64,000 nucleotides of DNA from Streptomyces sp. CT34 (GTDB lineage: Bacteria; Actinomycetota; Actinomycetes; Streptomycetales; Streptomycetaceae), in the NCBI RefSeq assembly GCF_000805335.1, contig NZ_KN708638.1, positions 3,467,014 through 3,531,013 on the forward strand, in the 5' to 3' direction. A model generated the notes under the pieces. That model searched no databases. It was not told the origin of the DNA and saw only the letters and a list, made by a program, of their open reading frames with translations. Made by a program: the position numbers and the translations under genes. Within the stretch, counting starts at the first letter, position 1. Every line of letters begins with the position of its first letter. Positions 53,953 through 62,812 of the stretch are shown here, in pieces.

Positions 53953-54533
53953 GCGGCCCCCAGCAGGCCGGCGACGTATCGGTGATCGCCGGTGCCACGC
54001 GCATGTTGCTGACGAGTGATGGCTCAACCACCGTGCTCCTGGAGGCGCTGCTCGACTGCAGCCTCAGCGTTCAGGTCGACAGGCAGGAGTTCGTGCCTGT
54101 GCCTCGGCTGGCCTCTGCGGCGGTCACCGCCCTTGGCCTCGTCCCGGGAGGCACAGCTGTCGAACGGGCCTCCACGCTGCGCACGTCTACGGGCGCGACG
54201 GTCAGCCGGAACTTGGTGGTCTTTACCGCACCACCTGCGGGCTGGTCCGGTTCGGCCGAGGACCTCGCCCCCCTGGGCAAGCGGCTGCGCGAACAGCGCA
54301 CCCGGCAGCACCGGGAGGTCCTGTCTTCCGGTAGGGCCCAGTGGCACGACGGTGTCCACAGCAGGCCCTGCGCGTACAAGGAGTACGTCATCACGTGTGA
54401 CGACGGCGGAAAGCTGTACGTGCACGAGCGATTCAGCCCCGATCACGTACGCCCGCCCGTGGACCACCGCCCCGATCGAAGCAAGGTGCCACAGGTGGCG
54501 GCCAGACGCGCGTACCTGCCGACCACCGGCTGA
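53949..54533 (+). CDS. Chorismate-lyase-like (4-hydroxybenzoate synthase/DUF98-type) protein (194 aa)
   Basis: GTG start overlapping the glycosyltransferase stop. RMLLTSDGSTTVLLEALLDCSLSVQVDRQEFVP, TAVERASTLRTSTGATVSRNLVVFTAPPAGW and APLGKRLREQRTRQHREVLSSG follow the chorismate pyruvate-lyase fold (L-L-T-x-D-G, V-x-R-x-x-x-L, and the P-L-G-x-x-L ... R-E tail). Such enzymes release 4-hydroxybenzoate and pyruvate from chorismate; a dedicated DAHP synthase nearby fits this. Family assigned by pattern, not search. Confidence 0.65.
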   Translation: MSGPQQAGDVSVIAGATRMLLTSDGSTTVLLEALLDCSLSVQVDRQEFVPVPRLASAAVTALGLVPGGTAVERASTLRTSTGATVSRNLVVFTAPPAGWSGSAEDLAPLGKRLREQRTRQHREVLSSGRAQWHDGVHSRPCAYKEYVITCDDGGKLYVHERFSPDHVRPPVDHRPDRSKVPQVAARRAYLPTTG

Positions 54534-54656
54534 AACTGGTCAGTCCCCTGGGGCAACACTCCAAGTGCTGTTAGCATGGCGCTTAGTTCGATGTTTCACG
54601 AAGAACGAATAATGGACTCCGAACCATCACGCCCCCGGCGAGTCAGGAGCCAACTG

Positions 54657-56867
54657 ATGAGTCCTCCCTCTCTGCGTACCTTCGTCCTGGATCAGCTCTT
54701 GGACGACAACGCTCGGGTCCCCGCTGTCATCGGGCGGGACGCAACCGATGTGATCACCCCGGATCGCGCTCTGCGGGACGCGGCTCTCGCACTACTGGTG
54801 TTGCCCGGATCCGACGACCAGGAGCTTGCGTCCCGGCTCCTCGACGCGCTGCGCGAGTTCGATGACCTTGAGCACCCTGGCTTCCACGAATTGCTCGACG
54901 TCACCGGAGCACCGCACGTCGTGGGAGATGTCCGTACCCCCTCGTCCCAGGCTCTGGCAGGCTGGGCTCTGTACCGCGCCGGCTCGCTGCTAGGCGAGGA
55001 AGCCCTCGTTGCCGCGGCGCATGAGTGTTTGCGGCAGGTCATAGAAGCGGTGACCGCGCACGGTTGGCCCGCACGACTCGACCGGTCTTGGGCCACCATC
55101 TTGGACGGCGCAAGCCCGTTGGAGGAAGCTGCGGTCCTGGTCCTGGCCGCTGATGCGGTGGACGACGGCGCGCCTGAATGGTCCACCTTCCTCGACGTTG
55201 CCGCACGACACCTGGAGCGGTATGTCCACGAGAACGGCGTCTGGGCCTGCCTCACCCCACGCGGTGAACCGGACACGATGTACGGCCACCGAGCCCGCGC
55301 CGGCGCTCTCGCCGCCCTCGCCTGGGCGGCACTTCACGACCGCGGCTGCCACGATCGCGCCGCCGACCACGCGCGACAAGCGCTGCTGCACGTCCAGGCG
55401 CACCACCCCCACGTCGGCGCCCGGGGCTACTGGGACCGCAGCGATGCGGCCTCCGTGGTCCGCGTCGACCCCGTAGCCGCTCTGCACGGGCGGCCCGACT
55501 CGCCGTTTCCCGCTAAGCTCCTCGCCGACCATGCCCTGCTCGCGCTCGCCGCCCGCAGGGTCACCGCACTCGGCGAGGTCGGCGGCGACGCGGACGTACA
55601 GCTCAAGGCGCTGGCTGAGGAAGCCACTGCCGAGGTGGAGCGGTACACCGATCCACAGGCCGGTGGGGTCTTCCAGGGACAGGGCAGCTGGTTCTCCACC
55701 CCCGTTGACCCGACCGTGCCGCTGGCCCGGCATGTCATGGCGCCGCCCCGCAGTACCGGTTCGTTCGCTGTCGGCAACACCACGTACGTGCCGTTCCACC
55801 AGAAGCATGCGCAAACGCAGCTTCTGGCGCTGCGGGCGCTCGGCGACCGGACGCCCACGGCCTCAAAGGCACCAACCCTGGCCGAGCCGCTGGAGCCCGT
55901 GCCTTTCGACAACGACCTGAGCTGGGTGACGAGCGCGCCGCTGTCCGAAGGGCTGGTCGACATCCCGGGGTACCTGCGTTGGTTGAGGTCCACCGCTTCG
56001 GGGCTCGGCTACGGGCTGACCCCATACCCAGCGCCGCTTGGACTCAGGTCCGATCGCACCGCGCAGACATTTTCCGTTTTGCACGTCGTCTCCGACTTGA
56101 TGGCCCTCGGGGAGCCGGTACCTGACGTGCCGGGCGTGCTTACAGGGGTGTTCGCCACCCAGAACACGGACGGGGGGTTCGGCGAACAGCCCGGTCTGCC
56201 GTCCGAGGCGTTCACGACGTACTGCGCTGTGCTCACAGCGGTCGTCCTTGGCGGCGGCGACCATCCGGCGTTCGACCGCGACGCCTGCGTGGAGTTCCTA
56301 CGCGCTTGCCAACGCTCCGAGGGCGGCTTCGGTAACGCCCCCGGCTATCCGCCCGACGCGTGGCACTCTCATCTGGCCGCGCTCACTCTGGTCGCACTGG
56401 GAGTCCGGCCGGACCACGAGGACAACCTCGTTGAGTTCCTGGTGAGTTGCCAGAACTCGGACGGAGGCTACGGCAACCTGCCCGGCTCGCCATCCGATAC
56501 GTTTGCCACCTTCCGCGTCGTGGACACCCTGGTCGCCCTTGGGCTGCGTCCACCGCACGCGGACAAGACGGTCGCCTGGCTGCGCGGCCTGCAAACCGAG
56601 GCGGGCGGCTTCCGCTACCGGGAATCCAGTGTGGAGAGCTTTGTCGGCTCGTACCACGCCATCGCCGCGCTCTACGTCCTGGGAGCCTTGCCCGCCGACA
56701 CCGCCGCCTGCATGCGCTGGCTCGCGGCCCGGCAAAGCGCTGACGGCGGCTTCTCCCGGACACCCGGCGGCCCCTCGGAGACGACCGACGAGGGGTTCAT
56801 CGCGATCCAGGCCATCCACATGCTCGAAGGGAAGCTCAACCGCTCTTGGGCGGTGATGATGACATGA
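54657..56867 (+). CDS. Two-domain alpha/alpha-barrel protein with C-terminal prenyltransferase/squalene-cyclase-type repeats (736 aa)
   Basis: The ATG at 54657 has CAGGAG at a good distance. Residues 1 to about 420 are helical, with pieces such as ARGYWDRSDAASVVRVDPVAALHGR and GSWFSTPVDPTVPLARHVMAPP, recalling an (alpha/alpha)6 barrel (AGE or DUF255-like; weak). From about 450 five QW/prenyltransferase-type repeats follow: GGFGEQPGLPSEAFTTY, GGFGNAPGYPPDAW, GGYGNLPGSPSDTFATF, GGFRYRESSVESFVG and GGFSRTPGGPSETTDEG. No D-x-D-D motif or zinc Cys was seen, so terpene cyclase or protein prenyl transfer is not evident. The next gene starts inside its ATGA. Confidence 0.7.
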   Translation: MSPPSLRTFVLDQLLDDNARVPAVIGRDATDVITPDRALRDAALALLVLPGSDDQELASRLLDALREFDDLEHPGFHELLDVTGAPHVVGDVRTPSSQALAGWALYRAGSLLGEEALVAAAHECLRQVIEAVTAHGWPARLDRSWATILDGASPLEEAAVLVLAADAVDDGAPEWSTFLDVAARHLERYVHENGVWACLTPRGEPDTMYGHRARAGALAALAWAALHDRGCHDRAADHARQALLHVQAHHPHVGARGYWDRSDAASVVRVDPVAALHGRPDSPFPAKLLADHALLALAARRVTALGEVGGDADVQLKALAEEATAEVERYTDPQAGGVFQGQGSWFSTPVDPTVPLARHVMAPPRSTGSFAVGNTTYVPFHQKHAQTQLLALRALGDRTPTASKAPTLAEPLEPVPFDNDLSWVTSAPLSEGLVDIPGYLRWLRSTASGLGYGLTPYPAPLGLRSDRTAQTFSVLHVVSDLMALGEPVPDVPGVLTGVFATQNTDGGFGEQPGLPSEAFTTYCAVLTAVVLGGGDHPAFDRDACVEFLRACQRSEGGFGNAPGYPPDAWHSHLAALTLVALGVRPDHEDNLVEFLVSCQNSDGGYGNLPGSPSDTFATFRVVDTLVALGLRPPHADKTVAWLRGLQTEAGGFRYRESSVESFVGSYHAIAALYVLGALPADTAACMRWLAARQSADGGFSRTPGGPSETTDEGFIAIQAIHMLEGKLNRSWAVMMT

Positions 56868-58105
56868 CCAGTGCTGCCTCAACCTCGACTGCGGCTGTCC
56901 CCACGTCTGACACGAGCCGGCGTGCTCCATCGGCGCGGACCGTCTCTCTGTTGTCCTTCGCCACGATGTTCGTCATCGGCACGGACACGTTCCTCGTTGC
57001 GCCGCTCCTACCGACTCTGGCCCATACCTTCGCAGTCTCCGCGGATGTCTCCGGTTGGATGGTCAGCGCCTACGCTCTCGGCTACGCGCTGTTCGCGCTG
57101 ATCGCAGGGCCACTGTCGGACGGGCGCGACCGCCGTCGAGTGCTGCTCACCGGTCTTGTCGGGTTCACCTTGATGACCGCGCTATGCGGCTTCGCCCAGG
57201 GCTTCTGGACGATGATCCTTTTCCGGTTCCTCGCCGGCGTAAGCGCCGCGTTCGTTTCCCCTCAGATCTGGGCTTCCATTCCGGTCCTGGTGAAGCCGGA
57301 GCAGATCGTGCGCACCATGGGCTTCGCCACGGCCGGTCTGTCCATCGCGCAGTTCGCGGGCATCCCGCTCGGCAGCTGGCTCGCGGCGGACTCCTGGCAC
57401 CTGCCGTTCTGGGCGATCGGCGGGATATCCGTCCTGCTGTGGCTGCTGTTGGCCCGCTTCTTCCCGTCAGTGCCAGGCCGCCCGGGTGCTTCCGGGCATG
57501 GCGCCCGGGCCATCTTCGGCACTTACGGCACGGTCTTCGGCAGCGGCCGGTTGCGCTGGTTCCTCCTTGGCTACCTGGTCTTCCAGACCGGCAACTTCGA
57601 GGCCATCTCCTTCTTCGGCTCCTGGTTCACCAAGGACTTCAACCTCAGCGTCGCCTCTGTGGGCACCGCAATGATGGCCGTCGGCGCGGGCAATGTCGTC
57701 GGCTCCCTGTTCGGCAGCCGTCTCGTGCAGCGCCTGGGCCTTTATCGCTCGCTGCTGACCGGCGTACTGGTCATGGTGGTGCTGTACTGCCTGGTGTCGT
57801 TCTCACCGAACCTCGCCACGGCGCTGGTACTGCTCGCACTCGTCATGATGGTCGCCGGCTTCGTCTTCCCGGTGTTCATGAGCATCCTGCAGCAGCAGAC
57901 CGAGACCGCGCGCGGAACTGTCTCCTCCCTGGCCAACGCGGCGATGTACATCGGCACGACCATCGGGGGCGCAGTTGGCGGCATCCTGCTGACCAAGGTC
58001 AACGGCTTCTTCGGCGTGGCCGCCTTCGCGATCGCCGCCTATCTGGTGTCGCTCGTGGTCTACGGAGCAGCTGGTGCCTTCCGGCACCAGGAGGCCGACG
58101 GATGA
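56864..58105 (+). CDS. DHA1-type MFS exporter (413 aa)
   Basis: Twelve hydrophobic helices. Helix 1 VSLLSFATMFVIGTDTFLVAPLLPTLA; motif A-like GPLSDGRDRRRVLLTG after helix 2; FLAGVSAAFVSPQIW in helix 4. Translationally coupled at both ends. Likely exports the product of this locus. Confidence 0.88.
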   Translation: MTSAASTSTAAVPTSDTSRRAPSARTVSLLSFATMFVIGTDTFLVAPLLPTLAHTFAVSADVSGWMVSAYALGYALFALIAGPLSDGRDRRRVLLTGLVGFTLMTALCGFAQGFWTMILFRFLAGVSAAFVSPQIWASIPVLVKPEQIVRTMGFATAGLSIAQFAGIPLGSWLAADSWHLPFWAIGGISVLLWLLLARFFPSVPGRPGASGHGARAIFGTYGTVFGSGRLRWFLLGYLVFQTGNFEAISFFGSWFTKDFNLSVASVGTAMMAVGAGNVVGSLFGSRLVQRLGLYRSLLTGVLVMVVLYCLVSFSPNLATALVLLALVMMVAGFVFPVFMSILQQQTETARGTVSSLANAAMYIGTTIGGAVGGILLTKVNGFFGVAAFAIAAYLVSLVVYGAAGAFRHQEADG

Positions 58106-59034
58106 GTACAGCCGCTCTTTTCGACCGGTACGGAACCCCGGAGGAGCTGTACACCACCGAGATCCCGGTCCCCTCTCCGGGCTACGGCGAAGTGCTGGTC
58201 CGCTACACCGCGATCGGGGTCAACCCCATCGACTGGAAGATCCTCCGCGGCGATCTACGCACTCAACTGCCGTTGGCCTTCCCTGGCTGCCTCGGTGTCG
58301 AAGCGGCGGGCGTGGTCGTGGAAACGGGCGCCGGAGTACGACGGTTCTCGGTCGGTGACGCCGTAATTCGCCACGGTCGTCCCGGCACCTACCGGATTCA
58401 CGAGGTGGTGCCGGCGTCTCAAGAGGCCGATGAACTCACCGCCATGCCCGCTCGTTTCTCCGCCGAACAGGCTGCGGTCCTGCCTGTAGCCGCAGGTACT
58501 GCTTACTCCGCCCTGCGTCAGGTCGGACTGCGCGCTGGGGAGCGGCTCCTGGTGCACGGGGCGTCCGGCGGGGTGGGCCTCGCCACGGTCCAGCTCGCTC
58601 TACTGATGGGCGCGGCCGAGGTCATAGGAACCGCCTCCCCCCGCCATCACGAACTGCTGTTCCGTCTCGGTGCGACTCCCGTCGAATACGGCAGCGGGCT
58701 GCCAGAGAGGCTTGCCGCCTTCGGAACCATGGACGCCTCGGTCGACTGTGCGGGAGGGCCACAGCCCACCGTAGCCACGGTACGGCTGGTGGACAGGCCA
58801 GCCCGCCGCGTGACCATCGTCCCCGACCCCGAGGCTCATGCCCAGGATGTGCCGTTCGTTGAGCATGTGCCGTTGGAACTCGCTTCCACGCTCGACCTCA
58901 TAGGCCATAGCGCCTTCGAACTCCCCATCTCTGCCCGCTTCCCGCTTTCCCGGGCCGCCGAGGCACTCGCCCTGAGCCAGAAGGGCGGTTCCGGCGGGAA
59001 GATCGTCCTCCTCCCGGACGGGATACCGCAGTAA
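58102..59034 (+). CDS. Quinone-oxidoreductase-like MDR enzyme (310 aa)
   Basis: MDR fold without zinc ligands: YTAIGVNPIDWKILRGD (N-P-x-D-W/D motif), PGCLGVEAAGVVVETG, and the cofactor motif LLVHGASGGVGLATVQLA. ATGA overlap with the exporter. Such NADPH-dependent enzymes reduce quinones or enones, or act in pathway reductions; the substrate here is unknown. Confidence 0.88.
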   Translation: MSTAALFDRYGTPEELYTTEIPVPSPGYGEVLVRYTAIGVNPIDWKILRGDLRTQLPLAFPGCLGVEAAGVVVETGAGVRRFSVGDAVIRHGRPGTYRIHEVVPASQEADELTAMPARFSAEQAAVLPVAAGTAYSALRQVGLRAGERLLVHGASGGVGLATVQLALLMGAAEVIGTASPRHHELLFRLGATPVEYGSGLPERLAAFGTMDASVDCAGGPQPTVATVRLVDRPARRVTIVPDPEAHAQDVPFVEHVPLELASTLDLIGHSAFELPISARFPLSRAAEALALSQKGGSGGKIVLLPDGIPQ

Positions 59035-59115
59035 CCGGACAGGAGCATCAACACCCCATTGTTTTCAGCCTCCTGACGGATCACCCCCGTATCACGAACG
59101 AACAGAGAACTCACT

Positions 59116-60054
59116 ATGTCCTACCGCTACGACAGTGACCTCATCGAAGCCGCAGGGAACTTCGGCGTCTTCGATCTGACCAACCCCCAGGAGACCCGAG
59201 CCAAACTGATCGCGGCCAGCGCCGGGCGCCCCGCCCCCGACACCACCGGGGTCGAGGTCACCGACCTGGAGATCCCGGGCCCCGCGGACAACCCCCGTGT
59301 TCCGGTGAGGGTCTACCGGCCCGCCGGAGTCGACCAGACTCTCCCGGCAGTCCTCAACATCCATGGTGGCGGCTTCGTGATCGGCCGGATCGAGGTCGAC
59401 GACGCCACATGCCTGGACATCGCGCGCCGGGTGGAGGCCGTCGTTGTGTCCGTCGGCTATCGGCTTGCCCCGGAGCACCCGTATCCGGCTGGCGCCGAGG
59501 ACTGCTATGCCGCCCTGCTGTGGCTGGCAGAGCACGCGAGCGAACTCGGCGTTGACGCCACTCGCATCGCGGTCCACGGGATCAGCGCCGGCGGGGGCCT
59601 GTCCGCCGCCGTCACCCTCATGGCCCGTGACCGGAGCGGCCCCGCCATCGCCTTCCAGTACCTTGACCTGCCCGAGCTGGACGACCGGTGCGACACCCTG
59701 AGCATGGCCCGGTTCACCGATACCCCGGGCTGGAACACACCGAATGCCGCAATCAGTTGGAGGCACTACCTGGGCGAGCGTGCAGGCGGCGACGACGTGC
59801 CGGTGTACGCAGCCCCTGCCCGCGCCAAGGACCTCTCGGGGCTGCCCCCGGCGTATGTCGTGGCGTTCGAGTACGACCCGTGCCGGGACGAGGCAGTAGC
59901 CTACGCGGAGACCCTCTTTGCCGCGGGCATCCCCGTCGAAGTGCATGTCTTCTCCGGTGCTTACCACCTGGCGTATCTGATCCCGACGGCAAAGGTGTCC
60001 CGACGGCGAGCCGAAGAACGCGTCACCGTACTGCGGCACGCACTGCACGGCTGA
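59116..60054 (+). CDS. HSL-family alpha/beta-hydrolase (esterase, 312 aa)
   Basis: Hormone-sensitive-lipase type: oxyanion motif NIHGGGFVIG, nucleophile elbow HGISAGGGLSA, catalytic Asp in EYDPCRDE and His in GAYHLAYL. Last gene before a strong terminator. It may hydrolyse an acyl or ester group or lactonise the product; the adjacent acyltransferase-like beta-helix makes acyl turnover plausible. Confidence 0.9.
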   Translation: MSYRYDSDLIEAAGNFGVFDLTNPQETRAKLIAASAGRPAPDTTGVEVTDLEIPGPADNPRVPVRVYRPAGVDQTLPAVLNIHGGGFVIGRIEVDDATCLDIARRVEAVVVSVGYRLAPEHPYPAGAEDCYAALLWLAEHASELGVDATRIAVHGISAGGGLSAAVTLMARDRSGPAIAFQYLDLPELDDRCDTLSMARFTDTPGWNTPNAAISWRHYLGERAGGDDVPVYAAPARAKDLSGLPPAYVVAFEYDPCRDEAVAYAETLFAAGIPVEVHVFSGAYHLAYLIPTAKVSRRRAEERVTVLRHALHG

Positions 60055-60061
60055 GCGTGGG

Positions 60062-60104
60062 TACCGCTCCTGGGCCCGCGACCACTGCGGGCCCAGGAGC
60101 GGTA
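60062..60104 (+). terminator. Strong hairpin terminator of the second biosynthetic locus
   Basis: Perfect 18-bp arms TACCGCTCCTGGGCCCGC (60062-60079) and GCGGGCCCAGGAGCGGTA (60087-60104), 7-base loop. Confidence 0.9.
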
Positions 60105-60120
60105 GCATGCGAGCCATCAT

Positions 60121-60138
60121 GTTCTATCATCGTAGAAC
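60121..60138. promoter_or_regulatory. Palindrome upstream of the ArsR-type gene
   Basis: GTTCTA-TCATCG-TAGAAC has perfect 6-bp arms, followed by an AT-rich stretch about 60140-60170 that may be the promoter. A likely operator for the ArsR-family protein encoded at 60216. Confidence 0.5.
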
Positions 60139-60215
60139 TTTGAATTAGATATTACCTAGGCTTAACCTTGGGGGAGTGAGCCATAGCGACACATGCCGAC
60201 AAGGAGGTCGTGACA

Positions 60216-60545
60216 ATGCGCGCCAAGCTCTACCACCCGGACCGGCGAGATATCTCCCTGGACAAGGTGCTGCATGCACTGAGTGATCCGATTCGCCGCG
60301 ACGTCGCACGCGTCATGCATCAGGAAGGCTCGCGCGCCTGCGGGCAACTGAACTATCCCATCGCGAAGTCGACGCTCTCACACCACCTCAAAGTATTGCG
60401 AGAGTCCGGTGTCATGCACACTGAAGTCCGAGGCACCGCACGGGTGATCACATTGCGGCGCGAGGACATCGAAGCCCGCTTCCCAGGTCTGCTCGATGCC
60501 GTACAGGTCACCGCCCCTGCTCCGGAGGAAACGGCGAGCGCGTGA
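60216..60545 (+). CDS. ArsR-family regulator (109 aa)
   Basis: AAGGAGG ends 9 bases before ATG 60216, which is preferred over GTG 60210. The winged helix reads KVLHALSDPIRRDVARVMHQEGSRACGQLNYPIAKSTLSHHLKVLRESGVMHTEVRGTARVITLRREDIEARFPGLLDAV, a typical ArsR core. No metal-binding Cys pattern (C-x-C) is present, so it should sense something else. Probably controls this locus or itself. Confidence 0.88.
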   Translation: MRAKLYHPDRRDISLDKVLHALSDPIRRDVARVMHQEGSRACGQLNYPIAKSTLSHHLKVLRESGVMHTEVRGTARVITLRREDIEARFPGLLDAVQVTAPAPEETASA

Positions 60546-60640
60546 GCGTCCACGCCAGGCCTCCACGCACACACCATGCTGCTCCGCTTTAACTCCCTTT
60601 GTAGACACGTTCGATGAGCAGGCACCTACCGAAGGATCAA

Positions 60641-60679
60641 GGCTTCACCCCGTTTCCCGCCGGAAGACGGGGTGAAGCC
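60641..60679. terminator. Bidirectional hairpin terminator
   Basis: Perfect 13-bp arms GGCTTCACCCCGT (60641-60653) and ACGGGGTGAAGCC (60667-60679) between the ArsR-type gene and the convergent DUF427 gene. Confidence 0.8.
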
Positions 60680-60771
60680 CTCGGATGGAGCGCGTCTTTG
60701 CCCTCCGCGGAAGCTCGCTACCGGTGTTCTTCGCATACGTGGCCGACTGTGCGCCCACTCCCCGTACAGCA

Positions 60772-61119
60772 TCATCGTCGAATCGCCCGCGGTGGCCTCA
60801 CCATCCGGACCGGTTCGCACCGACGCCGGGAGTCGCTGTGCCGAGTGCCTTCGATGGTGACGCCGTTCCAGGAGGCGACGTGGTTCTTGATCCGGCGGGC
60901 CAGGGTGGTGGGGTGTGGGTAGTACCAGGCGGCGTTGGGGTTGGGTACGCCGTCGACGGTGAGGGTGTGGCAGCGGGCCATGCCCTTCCAGGGGCACAGG
61001 GACTTGGTCGGGCTATTGGTGAAGTACTCGCTGTGCAGCGACTCCGGCGGGAAGTAGTGGTTGCCTTCCAGCACCTTCGTACGGCGTGTCTCGGCGAGCA
61101 CCACGCCGTTCCAGATCAC
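60772..61119 (-). CDS. DUF427-family protein, N-terminus probably cut (115 aa)
   Basis: WNGVVLAETRRTKVLEGNHYFPPESL, SLCPWKGMARCHTLTVDGVPNPNAAWYYPHP and ARRIKNHVASWNGVTIEG match the DUF427 fold almost end to end. The frame opens with GTG at 61119, directly at the junction with an IS982 scrap, so a few residues before IWNG may have been replaced. The C-terminal ~20 residues read beyond the usual end and may be frameshifted. Function unknown. Confidence 0.7.
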   Translation of the reverse strand: MIWNGVVLAETRRTKVLEGNHYFPPESLHSEYFTNSPTKSLCPWKGMARCHTLTVDGVPNPNAAWYYPHPTTLARRIKNHVASWNGVTIEGTRHSDSRRRCEPVRMVRPPRAIRR

Positions 61120-61210
61120 GGAGAGGCCGAGCGGGCCGGGGCGTACCTGTTCAAGCCATTGCGGCAGGTTATCGAGTCGATTAACCAGACCTTCAAGGGG
61201 CAGCTGTCCT
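61095..61210 (+). mobile_element. C-terminal scrap of an IS982-family transposase
   Basis: The plus-strand frame reads GEAERAGAYLFKPLRQVIESINQTFKGQL, the conserved region around the last catalytic Glu of IS982 transposases. It is cut on both sides, between the DUF427 gene and an IS5 remnant. Confidence 0.7.
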
Positions 61211-62190
61211 CGGCGGCCAGTTCCAGGATGGTCTCCCGGGTGATCTCCAGTCGTCTCAAGGTGTCTTCAGCGGCGGCGAGTTGCTCCGTAAGACCGGTGA
61301 TCTGATCACGCAGCCATTCGGCCGTCTCGCCAAGGAATTGCTGTCGGGTGTCGATCTTGTCCATGAGCTCCCTCCTCCAGGCTCCCACTGGCCGGGGGGC
61401 CGACTGCCAGGCCGGCGGGTCGCGCCAGGTCGGGGTGGCGCGGGTGAGGCGGTGGAGCATGACGTCGGTCATGGACCAGTCGATCATTGCCACCGAACTC
61501 GGCGGCTTCGTCTCGAAGTCGCGCACCAGGCGGCGGTGGAGCATGAGGGTGCCCAGGGTCTGCTCGACCACCCACCGCTTGGGCTCCGGGGCAAATCCGC
61601 GAGCGCCGGGCTCACGCTGGATGATCTCCACGTCGACACCGAGCCCTTTGCCGTGGTCGACGACGGCGCTCTTGAACCCCGCGTCCACCCATGCCTTCGT
61701 GACTGTCGAGGCACTGTGGGCGACCTCGTCCAGCAGTGCGATCCCGATGGCGTTGTCGTGCACGCTCGCCGCCACCACGACGGCGATGACCAGGCCGAGG
61801 ACGTCGGTGGCCAGGCCCCGCTTGCGGCCCGAGCTCTTCTTGCCCGGATCCAGTCCGGTCGTCGTGCCGAAGTAGTAGTACACCGCTCCCATCGGCGGCA
61901 GGTCATGTGGCAGGTAGCGCCACTGGCAGCCGGTACAGGCCTGATACAGGATCGCGTTCACGATCTCCCGCATCTCGTACCGACCCTCGTGCCCGCTGAC
62001 CGACGGGTGCCGGGCCTTCCACCCGGTGATGACCGGTCGGATCAACTCCCAGGCTTCATCCGACAGGTCACTCGGGTACGGGGGACGCCCGCCCACGTCC
62101 ACCAGCACACCGCAGCGACAGCGAACCGCAGGATCGGGACTGGACAACCTGCCTTCAAGCACTACGAGAACCGCTCAAGACTCGCATAAC
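61200..62190 (-). mobile_element. Degenerate IS5-family element related to IS-B
   Basis: The minus-strand frame starts with PYPSDLSDEAWELIRPVITGWKARHPSVSGHEG and continues to LMLHRRLVRDFETKPPSS like the IS-B transposase. After YYYF an in-frame deletion of about 48 codons removes the VLDTQSV block with the first catalytic Asp. The transposase is then fused in frame to a truncated accessory protein (MDKIDTRQQFLGETAEWLRDQITGL) and ends in the IS982 scrap. Inactive. Confidence 0.8.
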
Positions 62191-62267
62191 ACCCTCTGAG
62201 GTCTTGGCCGCGTCGCCGCAAAGGCTGCGCCTACACTGCTGAGCCTGCGTTTGGGAGCATCGCTTGC

Positions 62268-62732
62268 TCACTGCAGCGTGATCCACCCTTCAGGAAGCCA
62301 TCCATGCACATAGCCCTCCAGGAAATGGTCCAGGTCGGGGATCCCCAAGTAGTCGATGACACAGGGCACTTCGGGGTGGGCAAGCCAACGGAGGCAGGCT
62401 GCGCCGCGGTAGGGCGAGCGCGGGATACCGGATGAGTCGACATGCGCGGTGAACAGCCTGGCCGGCTTGCGAACTTCGTGTAAGGCTCCGTAGGGACGCA
62501 GAGCTTCAAGGCGGCCGACCAGGTCCCCCAAGCGTGCCTCCGCCTCCGGAACGATTCCCTTCAGCAGACGCGCGGCAGCTCCCGCATACGATTCCCCGGC
62601 GTGCCGGCGGGTGGTGGGCAATGCGGGTGGGCCGTCATGTGCGGGACCATGGTCGAGCAGCGCCACTCGGTGATTCCCGTCGAAGCAGGCCACCAGCACG
62701 TCACGCCATCGGGACGGTGCATACATGCACAT
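62268..62732 (-). CDS. Small protein with C-terminal GY-HGW-PEG motif (154 aa)
   Basis: Start at ATG 62732 (another at 62726), 80 bases behind the XRE gene on the same strand. Layout: VLVACFDGNHRVALLDHGPAHDGPPALPTTRRHAGESYAGAAARLLKG, RLEALRPYGALHEVRKPARLFTAHVDSSG, CLRWLAHPE and the end GYVHGWLPEGWITLQ. The GES-x4-AA-x-R-L block is reminiscent of the region around a NUDIX box, but the catalytic box is not present. It is related to the protein at 1510-1983. Function unknown. Confidence 0.65.
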   Translation of the reverse strand: MCMYAPSRWRDVLVACFDGNHRVALLDHGPAHDGPPALPTTRRHAGESYAGAAARLLKGIVPEAEARLGDLVGRLEALRPYGALHEVRKPARLFTAHVDSSGIPRSPYRGAACLRWLAHPEVPCVIDYLGIPDLDHFLEGYVHGWLPEGWITLQ

Positions 62733-62812
62733 GAGGTGAATGTAGAGCACATCGGGGCTCCGCGCGCGTCCACGCGAGCGGAAGGGGCACACCCCGTCTG
62801 ACGGTGGGTGCT

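Noticed and set aside
57055..59034. Single 659-codon frame suggesting a fusion of a long N-terminal extension to the MDR enzyme
   Set aside because: The first 350 codons are an out-of-frame Arg-rich reading of the MFS gene; the MDR gene starts at 58102 by ATGA overlap.
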